A stretch of DNA of 64,000 bases from Euptelea pleiosperma (taxonomy: Eukaryota; Streptophyta; Magnoliopsida; Ranunculales; Eupteleaceae). The DNA is taken from positions 27,411,913-27,475,912 of the forward strand of contig CM068547.1 in NCBI GenBank assembly GCA_035048495.1, given 5' to 3'. The notes beneath the pieces were generated by a model, which worked only from the letters and a program-made list of their open reading frames with translations, was not told where the DNA came from and did not search any database. Positions within the stretch are counted from its first letter, which is position 1, and each line of letters starts with the position of its first letter. Below are positions 32,669 to 45,400 of the stretch, one piece after another. A program made the translations under genes and the position numbers.

Positions 32669-33440
32669 ATGACGACCGATCCTAAACCTAACAATGATGG
32701 AACCGTAGAAGAGGCTTCTCTGAAAGTCCCATCGAAAGACCCTAAGAAGAAGAAGGACGAGAAGAAAGAGGAAGATTTGGTGAGTGCAAAACCCTAATTT
32801 ATTTGGTTTGTGTTTATTATATCTTTGTTCGTCGGGAAAACCTTTTGATCGGATATGGACGGTTGTTTGGAAATCGCAGTCGGATGAGGATTTGGCTCTG
32901 AAGCAGCAATTGGAGCTTTACGTTGAGAGGGTTCAGGATTCAGACCCTGGAGTGCAGAAGCTCGCCTTGGAAAGCATGAGGTAGTAGGTTTTTCAATGAA
33001 TCTGTGTACGAAATCATTTTTTTTAATCATGTGGGCAGCAATGTAAGCATGAATTCCTCTTTCTTGTAGGCAGGAGATTCGTACCGCAACAAGCTCAATG
33101 ACTTCAGTGCCTAAACCGCTGAAGTTTCTTCGTCCGCATTATGGAACTCTAAAAGCATACTATGAAATAATGGGAGATTCAGATCTGAAGGTACTAACTG
33201 GCTGTGCCATTTGCCTATCTGGAAAATACTTCTGCTTATCTGATTCCCCTTTTTTTTCCCTTTTAATTGCAGAAATACCTTGCGGACATACTTTCAGTAT
33301 TGGCCTTGACTATGTCTGCGGAAGGAGAACGGGTACATAAGTTACTCACAATTGGATCCTTCGTTTCTAAACCTTAAAGTTTAATTTTGAAGCTCTATTC
33401 AATTTAGTTATTCTGCTTTTATCTAATTATTTCTTTCTTC

Positions 33441-33473
<33 letters not shown>

Positions 33474-36400
33474 CATGATTCAAAGTTTTGGCCGAAACCG
33501 AAGCGTTTCGTCCGTGTTGTTTTGGTTTCGCTATAGGACGAGACTACATATGTTTGGGTTGATTTCTTCCGAAACTGAGTGATACTTAATCTTACGTGTA
33601 AATTTGCACCATCATTTTGTTTCGATTTCACGAGTTTCGGACGATACTTCTGATACGTTTCGGTATTGCATATGAATGACACCGTGTACTTTGAACCAAG
33701 GTTTAAAAGGGGCCGTTATAACGGTATAACGGACTGTAGGCGTTACTGTTTTTTTCCATTAACGCAAGGGCAAACACGGAAAATAACAGAAAAATGGCGC
33801 TAAAATTCAAATTTTGAATTTCAAATTTTCAATAAAATTCATAATGGAAATAACAGACGCTTTTTTAACAATTTTTTTTTTCAGAAAATAACGGTCGTTA
33901 TTTTCGTTACGACGGGAAAATAACGGCTGTTATTTTCTGAGCGTTAAAACAGTACATAACGTAACGTGGGAGGTCTGTATCCATTATTACGGCCGTTTTT
34001 TAAACCATGCTTTGAACCATGTATATATGTGTGTGTGTGTGTGTACATGTTTATGCATGTATGTATATATTGATAACTAATTGTCCAATATATATTTTTA
34101 GGTAAAACATTGTTCTTAGGCAAGATACATTCTAACATCACATAATTTTCCTGCTATTTATCATTATGTAACTATCCATTTCATTTTCGACTTTTGCAGG
34201 AGAGCCTCAAGTATAGGTTATTGGGTTCAGAGGGAGATATCGGTTCTTGGGGCCATGAGTATGTTAGGTGAGTGTCTTTTGACCTTAAAGTTGTTCATTG
34301 GTAAAAGAATTAAGAATATTGTGGTGCATTTTAATTATTTATACATTCCTATGCAGGTTTTTGGTAATGAACTTAACTGTTGTTTTGAAATATTAGGGCT
34401 CATTAAGCCATTAAGATGATGATTGATCATGATGTAAATAAGCGATATAATTAAACTATTGTGTTTTTAAAGGACTAATTAGTCTACCTAGCAGATTCAT
34501 TCCTAAAAATTTAACTTTAATTTTCTGGTCCGGTCATCTGATTTGGTAATAAAAGGGAATTTTTCCCACAACTTACGATCATTTGAGAAGTTTTGATTGG
34601 ATTATGATCTAAAGAGGATGTTTTCAAAATGAATAGTTGGAAATTTATCTGAGATGTAACACTCACGTCGATAAAATGATTTGAATTATTTACTTAAAAA
34701 ATGGGCACCTGCTCTTTATTATCTCGTAATTTCCATGACAATGAGATGAGCTCGAAGTTTTGCAAGAACTATGTTCCACGAAATGTGTAATGAAGGCATA
34801 TGGATATCTGTTCAAAAGCCAAAAGATCTCTTGTAGTGAACCGCATACTTGAAGAAAATTTTAAACATTGAAATTCAAGAAGTAAAACTTATTTTAGGTT
34901 GAAGTAGCTTAAATACGAATTCATTCGTTCGCTACCAGAGCATATCCATTACAAAATATGCATGGATGTTTCTGTTTTCCCAAATTGGAGTATTTCCATT
35001 GAACGCACTTCAAAAATTATTATGAACCTTTGATCCATTTTCATCACGATTATAAATTGGCAATGCATTTTATCAGATGTATAATTATTTATTGTAAAAT
35101 AAAATGCTAAAAAATAGAGAGAATAAGAATGATGGTTTGACCAGGTGTTTTGGCTGCTTCTTCTTTTTTGCCCGGGTGCTGATCAAGTCTGATTCAAGCA
35201 CATAGTCTCAAACGTTTCTTCGCCCAAATTATTATGAACCTTGGATCCATTTTCATCACGATTATAAATTTGCAATGCATTTTAGCAGCTGTATAATTAT
35301 TTATTGTAAAATAAATTTCTAAAAATAGAATAAGAATGATGGTTTTGACAAGGCGTTTTGGCCGATTCTTCTTTTTTGCCTGGGTCCTGATCAAGTCTGA
35401 TTCAAGTATCTAGTCTCAACTTTTTCTTCATTGATATAAATGTTTTGCTACCTGTTTGCTTGCATCACTAAAGTTTATTCTTTTAGTTTTGGACTTGAAC
35501 TTGGAATTTGAGGTCTTTTTACAATGAGATCGAAGAAAAAAGGAAGAATACGTAGAACAGTTGAGAAGAGAATAATGGCTGTTGACGGCTTTAATGCCTA
35601 TCATGAGAGGGAGTTCATTGGTGCAAGTTGCAACAAAGGCCATTGATGGTGGTGTTGAGGAGGGCTCTACAAGAAGGGAAGGGAAGGCCAGAAAGAACAT
35701 GGTTCGAAGTTATGAGATTTAAGGGCGACCTATTAACAACGGAGATGACCTTGGGTAGAATGGATCAGTGGACTGTGAATCAGTATTTGTATGCCAATTC
35801 TACATAGTTGGGACACAGCTTAGATGTTGATACAGAGGAATGGAGAAAAGTATGCTATCATGTCAGATCTGTATACCAATGTCAGGGAAGTGATAGGAGC
35901 CTGTTTCAGTGCACCCATACGAGGGCTAAAATATCCTTTGGCAGACGGAAATTGCCCGAATAGTAACTGGCTTGTTTTGATGGGAATTAGACTAAATGTT
36001 ATTTTAGCAAATAAAGTAGTCACCCCAAATTTCCAATCAGGACAACTCTACTCCAATTTAATTTTTCTCAAAACGAGGTTTTGGCTGATGACATTTGTCA
36101 TGGGGCCATCTGCACTGAAAGCCAAATAGTTGATTAGACGCTGCCAAATTGGATAAATCCAAATTGGACGTTATACTTTTTTTATTCAGAAAACATATTA
36201 TGTCCTAAGAATAGTTAATGGAGACAATTATTAAAAGAATTCTGGCTTTCTATTAACTCTTTCCTTCTATAGAGACTTGTGGTTAGTTACCTTTAAGTGT
36301 GCACCTCATTTGCAGTGAGGATCAAGAATTAAGACTTGGTTTCAGTATCTACTTGGTTACTTTGTTACTGATTGCATTGTTTGCTGGAAAAATATGTTTG

Positions 36401-39400
36401 TAACGTGCTAAGATTCAGTTGAGTTGCTTATGCGACTTGTATTGGTGACCCTCGAAACTGAGTTAGCTCAACCAAGTTGGAGCCAACTTTGATGACTTGA
36501 GCACTTTGGTCCTTGGCATCAAGAATGGACGAGCGGAGTATATTCATAAGCATGTGTCTCCGAAATGTTCTTTTGTTAGATAATACACATCAATGGCATG
36601 TCTTAGATGCTATTTCTAGATTGTTCTCTTTTTTGTTTATATTTTAATTTATTACCGTACGAGGGATGCACGATTTCTTTAGTGTGTTCTTTATCAACGA
36701 TGTTGCATGGAATGGGCTATGCATGTGAAATTTACTTGTATTGTTTGATAATATTTTTTTGAAGCATTGTGCTGGCATCCTACATGAATCAGTGATATTC
36801 TCCTATCTAATTATCTTTTGCGTTGATGATTAGTGTATTATTTTTTGACTACCGCTTTCATATGATACTTAATAAGTAATTACATCCTCACTAATAATTA
36901 ATATATTTCTAAATCAGAAACCTTGCTGGAGAAATTTCACAGGAATATGAGAAGCAACAGGTTAGACGATATTCTCTGATTGATTTTCTTTGATTATAGT
37001 ATTAGGAGATCCATTGGATCAAAGGGAAGACACTGCTTGATATAAAGGCCTATATGGGGCTGAGGTGGTTTTTGTTAAAACTAAATTTCAGCACTTAATT
37101 TGCCCATTTTCAAGATTTTCGAAAATTCAGATCATTTGTTATTAGTAGAAATTAAGTGTTAAGTTGTAGTATCAGTGAAAATTCAGTGATTATTTTAATC
37201 ATCCCACTCCACTTAATGAATTCAGTGGTTTTCATTAATGTGGTAAATGATGGTATCTTTAAAAGGATTCTAAGATTCTTTAAAAAAACCCAATATGCCC
37301 TTGTATTCAAAGCTTTCTTTACCAAAAACTTAAAAAAATGCCCAGATAAACATGCAAAATACCCAATATTCCCTTGTCTTAATTTTCAGACAAGGATTTT
37401 TTAGTAAGATTACCAAACGGTCTGAATATATGAAAACCACTGAAAAATTCAGTGCTTTAAGTTTCTTTTTTTTTTTGATAAATAGTGCTTAAAGCTTTCA
37501 GCAATTAATTAATTTTCAGTGCTAAAATCAAGTTTTAACAAACATGCCCTTCTTTCATTCGTTCATTTATTTTTTTAGTATTTAGGTAATATTGTTTCTT
37601 CCAATATCATTCAATTGTGTCATCTTGTTGGGTTTTCTGGTTACCTATTTTGGATGCCTTGTATCCGTATCCGTGGCTGGCAGTGACATATGTGCCTGTG
37701 TCTAAGTTACATAAGAGGACTTTCTGTTATAGATTATTATGTATTCTTTTAATATTAAGGACTTCCTCTGTTTAACTTTATATTGCCTCCTTTTCTCTTC
37801 AACAGAATAATGAAGAGGCCCCAATAGATGATATTATGGGGCTTGTACAACAAATTGTTGCTTTCCATATGAAGGTACAATTCATATAAAGGTTTATGAC
37901 GAATTCAAATTTCTAAGACAACAGCTTTGATGTTCAAGCATTGATATGTAGCCTAAATTGTTTGCTCAATTCATAAGACTGGAAGTTTAGTTATTGCATA
38001 CTGCTTAGTTGTTTATGTGGTACAAAGGTTCTTGTTAGTTTTAACTTTTCATTGTATTATGTGCAGCACAATGCGGAGCCTGAAGCTGTAGATCTTCTAA
38101 TGGAGGTATGTTTCAAGTTTCTTTCCACTTAATTTTATTTGTTGGTTGATTTGGAAAGGGGCATCATAAATTCTTAACTGGCTCCAGGTTGAAGACCTCA
38201 ACTTGCTAGTTGAGCATGTTGATGCAACAAATTACAAAAGGACATGCTTGTACCTTACTAGTTCCGCCAGGTAAATTTCTTTGGAAATCGTGACAAGTAT
38301 GGAATATTTGCATAAAAAATTTCTCTCTTCTCTCATTTCATTGTTTTGTTTGGTCTGTTGTGGACTGTATCGATGGTCATTTGTAGGTTTGCCTAAAAAT
38401 AAATCAAAAAATACATCCTAAATGGAACTTTTGATATTAATTTTGCATGGGAACCTGATATGTGGACCGAGAATTGATTTTTACACTATAAAAGGGTATT
38501 TCCTTTCTCCAAAAAATACAACTAGATAATGTGCATGACAGAGCACCAGTGCTATGTCATTATACAATACTCCTGAAGGTTTTCAGCCAATTGTTAATTT
38601 TCTGTTAGGGTTTGCCCTTAAAGGGACCCAGTAAGTTTGAGCTGATCTCAGGGGTGCTTAAATTACGCTCTATATTCCAAGAACATACTAACTGCTGCCT
38701 GTAGTAGTTCACACTATGATGATATTTGGAATCAACTGAATGCATACAGTAGATGCAGCCTTCAACATCTGATCGTTGCAGATGGCTGAGTTTAAAGTTC
38801 TTTCTGGTTGTTACGACTTTAAGAATGCATCAAATTCGGTCATTAGGAATGTGCAACCTACGTGCAAACTCTGCTTGGCTTTCATAACCAACCTAAATTA
38901 AGTCTTGACTCTTGAGAAAATGGTATTAGAGGATTGGTCATGAAACTTATACGTATCATCTGGTAGGTATTCGTCGGATATTTGTTACATTAGATGTTGA
39001 GAACTATTTGGGTTTTAGAAAATAGCTTCGTTGAGAAAATTGTACAGGTAAGGTATGGGAAGGGCTATAAATGTTAAATACTACATAAACTTTTAAAGTA
39101 TGAAATGTATGCATACGAGTACGTATGGGGTGTAAATCTGGACTGTGAGCCCACAGCCCGGCCTTGCCTGTTAGACCCGTCCCCTCAGCCTGTTCCATCA
39201 GGCCCGAACCGGCCCGGCCTGTATGCCCGTGCTGCTTCCCCTCCCTTGTGTGACCAATTAGACTGTTGGACACTCCAGCCCAGCTGTCCCGGTCCGTTTA
39301 AATCTCAGCTCGCTAGTATCCGAGCCTGTTTACACCCGTAAGTACGTACATGCATATTGGCAATATGTAATGTCCAAAAAACTGATGTGCTGTTCAACAA

Positions 39401-42400
39401 GTATCATATCGTACTATATATTAGTTCCTGAGTTACATTCTCATTTCAGCAATGCACTTCACCCATGGATTGTCCAAAGAGAATTTCCAATTGTGAAAAA
39501 ACCAGGGAATTTAACGGTGATAGATGAAACTATTTAGAAGTGATTATTTTATTTTTGATAGGTATTTCTAAGTGATAATCTATACTAAAAGTTCTTGTTG
39601 GTAAACACAATTTAACTGTCATCCCATCAGTCAAAAGACTCAAAACTCTGTTGACTACAAGCTGCTATAGGCATTTAATTATGTTATGGCCTCTACTGTT
39701 GGTTATCTTTTAGCTTTTATTTTGAAAAAGAAGCTTCTTAGCTTAATTTTGTAACCGGAAACACTTCTCAATGCCAATTTGGTAACATGGGCTGGTCAAA
39801 TTTCTCTTCTTTTCTTTTTTCCCATGATTTAACCAAACTTGAAGCTAGGAAAGAACTGTGAAGAGGGAGAATTTGAAATTAAAGAACACAGAAAAATGAA
39901 TGAAAAACGTAAGAGAAAAAATATAATATATTTGAGTACAAAATATAACTTATTGCACTAAGCTCATAATGAATTAGAAACCAATGGGCATTCCTAAATA
40001 ATGGCATGACTTAGTAGGATGGAAATTTACATATGAATATACTGGTATGATTTTGTCTGGCACAGAGAAAATCATGAGAAGGATATTTGGGGCAAAAACC
40101 AATGTACCTTACGTCATTATGTTGTAAAAATCTATTCTTTTGTGATATGACACTGGGTGTACGTGTGACTTCTTTTGAGAAGTGTTTGTGAATTTGGAGT
40201 TTAGGGGGTGACTTTGCAGAATACGGGGATGTGGTGTAAGAGACGTGGAGAAGTGCTCTATGTGGTTTGGAATTTACCTAGAGAGATAAGATGTTTTAGC
40301 TTCACATGCATCATTTACATGGTTACCAAAAACTCATGAAAAAGAACAATGAAAAAGAAGATATCAAAAGGTTACCAAATTGGGTAAAGTGGACAATGTG
40401 ACTCGAATGCTGAACTCCAGTTGCCGTTCTATTTGTCTAATATTTCACTCTGCTGTGAATCTGGCAATTGAGTTCTTGGCATTAGTTTAAATAATTTGTG
40501 AAAGGGTATTTTCTATCTTGATATCTGTAGATGCCACAGTGCTCTTTAATAGTTTTAATTCATTTTTTATTCAGATATTAATCAGTAACTGTTTCCATCT
40601 ACTTAAGTGGTAAGCTTTTATACGACCTACTTGATGCTGTGGGCCTGTGGCTGTTATTTGTTTACCAGTGGATCACTATGTTTGACCTCATTACCTTGTC
40701 TTTTTCTTCCCTTTTTGTTTAAATTGAGGTTGCTAATTCCAAACTGCAACATATTACAGCTACCTTCCTGGACCAGATGATATGTTAGCGCTTGATATAG
40801 CATATATGATTTATCTCAAGTTTGAAGAGTTCCCAAGTGCACTTCGGATTGCACTCTTCTTGGATAATTTGCAGGTCACTTTATTACAGATGTGAATTAA
40901 TGTTTTCTGATTTTTTTGGCAATAAGTAAATAATATTTTCATTGTATGCATGTGGTTCTTACACTTGTCCATGTGTAACAGTATGTGGAGCAGGTGTTTA
41001 CATCTTGTGACGATCTGCTGCGAAAGAAGCAGTTTTGTTATATTCTTGCACGACATGTAAGTGTTGATCTCTGTGATTGAGTTCTTTTTTCTAGGACTGC
41101 TTGTTTATTTTTCTTTAAATATGATTTGTTGTATTATTCTCATAGTCGTTTTTAGGGACATTGTGGTCCTGTTAGATACATTCGAACCCCTTAACGACCA
41201 AAGTTTTTGGCTTAGTTAATTACCTCCTAGGATTTATGAGTAGAGAATATTTTATTACTTGCAAGCGGTAGGTTAGGAATTTTATAATCCATAAGTGATG
41301 CAACAACCTTTTTTTTTCCGGTAATTGATGCAACTACCATTTATAAAAGCAAAAGTTAGGAGAGTACCTGATTGGGGTGCTACCATTGGTATGGTAAATG
41401 ATGGTGTTGTTCTCCTCGGCCTCTTCCAGTTGCTGTCTTGTTCCTTCAGCTGCAGTGTGATTATTAGCAATGTGCATAACTTTATTCCAATTCAATAGTA
41501 GATGACACCTTTTGCTTGAAACTGTTTCTAGATATGCATCTCTATACCATTTCTGCACCCCATGATGCGTAAGTGTTCGTTAAATCTCAAAATTCAATAT
41601 TTTCATATTAAATTCCTCCACCTTCAATCATGGCTCTATTCCAAATTACAGAGACAATAGAGCAGGATAAAATTTTGCTTTTGTCATGGGACTTTGATTT
41701 CTTCCCTACTCCTTTGATGTTCAGGTTAAATCAAAGGTTGTAATGGTTATTTCCACATTGCAGTCATGGTTGTGGTGTTATTTCACTGCCACATGCAGAA
41801 CTTGAGTTCTGTTTTCTATTTTCCCCTTTGCCTTTAATCATGGCTCTAGTACAAATCACGAAGATGATATAGAGCAGGATGAATCTTTCTCTTGTCAAGT
41901 GATCTTGAATTTTTCTCCATTTCTCTGCAAAGTGTTGGGATTAAAGCAATGGTTGTGATGATTACAGTTGTTATTATTATTAATTTTTTTTTGATAAGTT
42001 TGTATATAAAAGAAGGGGGAAACGACTCCTAACGTATTGGAAGAACATAACAAGAGTTAGTGAGGAAGGCCCTTACTAACTACACAAAAAACAAAATAAT
42101 TCAAACCATATAGACTATACTAACCCACCTGCATTCTCTTTCTAGATACAAAATTCTTGAAGCATAGTCATTTAAACTTTGTTAGGATGGATGCCCCATA
42201 GATGGTTATTTTCTCTTTTTTTATTTATTTATTTATTTTGATCGGTAAATGATTATATATAAAGTAAAGGAGGGCTGAGGAAGCCCAAAGGGAACTATAC
42301 AGCTGCACAAAAGGGTAACATAAAGAAAACCGAGAACATACACCCCAAAATCCCAAATCCAAGAGGCCCTATGAGAGGAACAAAATTAAGAGACCGAACA

Positions 42401-45400
42401 GTTCCACCGGAAAACGAAATCATCAAACCTGAACTTTTTGAGCTCGGTAATGCCAAGACCCCAATATTAAAGAGTGGCTTTAATATTCATGACAATCTCA
42501 TCTATGTTGGCCTCCTTGTCTTTAAAAGTCCGACGATTTCTCTCTTTCCATATCTCCCAACGGATCGTAAGAGGGGCAATTCTCCAAAGCGTTCGACCAC
42601 TAGTTGAAAAAGCTTTGGAGGACCATCCACTAAAAGTATTAAAAACCAAGTACGGGAAGACCCAGGAGACCCCAACAAGCTGAAGAAAGCACTCCCATAT
42701 CTCATTGGATACGCAATAGTGGATGAACATGTGGTTAGATGTCTCCTCGTCACGGCAACACAAAATGCATCTAATGCGGATCTAAAAGCCCCGTTTTCTA
42801 GGCTTCTCCCCAAAGAGAATCTTGTCAAGCGTGGCACACCATGAGAAGATGACTTTAGAAGGAATGGGAGTGCTCCACAACCGCTTTGCTGGAAAACTTC
42901 TAATACCGGGACCCATGAGAATGGAATAGAGAGATTTAACTGAAAATCTCCCTTAAGGGTCGAGATTCCACCACCACTTGTCTTCGACACCAATTGCAAG
43001 TTGAATCCCTTCCAGTCTATTGAATAGAGAAGCCACCATATCCACTTCCCAATCGTTAATTCTCCTCCTAAGCCCCATATCCCATGAGAACAAACCATTC
43101 TCCCTGGAGGCCACCTCACTAACTAGATCCCCTTTACAGTTGGATAGGGCATAGATAGAGGGGAATGACTACGCAAGAGAAAGCTCCCCACACCAAATAT
43201 CTTCCCAAAATCTCATTAGAGAGCCATTTCCCACTTTGAAACTACTCCCATTTCTGATCTCGCTCCTCATCTTTGAGATACCCTTCTAAACCCCAACACC
43301 ATACGAAGTATATGGCATCGTGCTATCCCAACCATGGTTCTCATTGCCCTGCTTAGCCAAAATAACTCCTCCACAAACTTTCCCTCTCGGCCTCGAAACG
43401 CCATAGCCACTTCCCGAGCAAAGCTTTATTCATGTGTAGGATTTGGCGTACCCTAAGACTACCATCTTCTTTCGATTTGCATATCCTGGCTCAGTTCACG
43501 AGATGAAACTTGTGCTTCACTTTGCTGTCGTCCCACATGAAGTCTCGAATGAGGGTTTCTATCCTCTTAGTCACCCCTTTCCGAATGGAGAACAACGACA
43601 AGTAGTAGATAGGCAGATTAGAAAGGGTGCTCTTTATAAGAGTAATTCTGTCACCTTTAGATAAAAGCCTTTTCTTCCAAGACGCCAATCTTTTCTGGAT
43701 TAGTTCAAGAACCGGATCTCATATCTTCTTCGATCTACTTTTAGCACCGAGTGGGAGACCGAGGTACATCGTAGGGAGCTTCCTCTTATCGCATGCCAAA
43801 CATGCTGCTATCTCATTCAAACACTCCACCTCTCTAACCCCAAAGACTTGACTTTTGGCGAGATTAATCTGCAACCCCGAAACCACTTCGAAACAACACA
43901 GAACCTCACGTAAGGCCTAAGCTTGACTAATGGCTGCCTCTAGGAAAAAGCTGGTGTCGTCTGCAAACTACAAGTGGGAAATGACTGTACTCTCCTCCCT
44001 TGCTTTAAAGCCTGCCACAATAGTGTTATTTTCATGGCACAATAGTGTGTTCTTTCTTTTACTGCTTTTAAAGGTTTATCTTTTACCTTTATTTTTCCTA
44101 AACAAAATGTTTCTCAATATTTTTAATCAGGCAGTGATATTTCAAGGCCCCTTATATTACTTATTGAAATATTGATTGAAAGTGCCCATTTGACTTGCAA
44201 ATCACTGTTGTTGTAAGCAGCTGTTCTCAAAATAGACAAAAAAGGCATTTTGTCCAACTAATAAAATGGGCCTGGAAACATCACTGCCCTTACAATTTAT
44301 ATTATGAAGACATTAAGTATCATTGGAAAGAATTAAAGCATTATGACTAGCAATATACCATTATTTCAGGACCATTGTTATGGACACATCAGTTTATGAC
44401 TGCCCTCATAACAGTAGCACCATTTTTCCTTCAAAATAAAATAGAGAGAGCTGAGATTTCATATAACACTGTTATTTTGGTGCTGTAATGGCTTTCATTA
44501 AAACTATGGGGCAATCTTGATCTTCCAAAAGAATCATTTGAAGAAACTCAACATAACAAGTAAATAAATTTTTTTTATCAGTAAAAATTATCATTAAAGA
44601 GGCACAAGTAAATAATTCACCACACACAAATATTTGTCAGTAATGGAAACTTTATTAAAAGAAAGAAAGGTGAGATATGAAACCAGGGTTAATCTCTGTT
44701 TTTAGTATTAATGTAATCCATGTACACCTATCACAAAGAAACAAAAAAGTTCTGTTAACATCACCACACAATATAAGTCTTCCCTAGAGTCGCCTTGTTT
44801 TAGCAAGGAAATTTACTTTTATCATTAGTGGACCTCAGAATAAAGGAGAACTAGATGTTCAAACTCGAGGACAACTTCCAGATCTGTTTGATGATGTGGG
44901 ATAGTCTTCAAGGTTGATTCTTTTTGCTAGATGTACATTTAATATTGTTGCTTGATCCTCCTACAACAATGTTATCTAAATTTAATTTCAAAATATGTTA
45001 AGACCTTGAAAAAACCTACAGGGTTTGGCTATGTTTACTTTTCGGAAAAAAAGGCATGTCTATGTTTTTGTTGCACTCTCCTAAGGTCCCGAAAGTACTT
45101 GAATAATCGCCCCTTGTCCTTCGGGATTCACCCGATTACTGCTGGGCCTAGATTGCTGAACGAGCATCTGTCAAAGTTAAGCTTGATTTCATCCTCCTTG
45201 GGAGGTATTGATTATTAATGAACTCATACTTGTTGACAACTACTTTGTTCTAAAAGCTTAAGCTGTTAGAGGGAGGTGGAACAATGTATATCAAAGGATC
45301 CACGGATCTAACAGAGGTGGAGTGCTGGCCACACAGCTAAACAACACACTCCAACAATAATTCTTATTGTTACTGATTAAAAGAAAAGGAAAAAAAAATC

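Noticed and set aside
42502..43119. 205-residue minus-strand frame
   Set aside because: It overlaps the LINE in intron 11; most of it is a wrong frame of the zinc-binding region.
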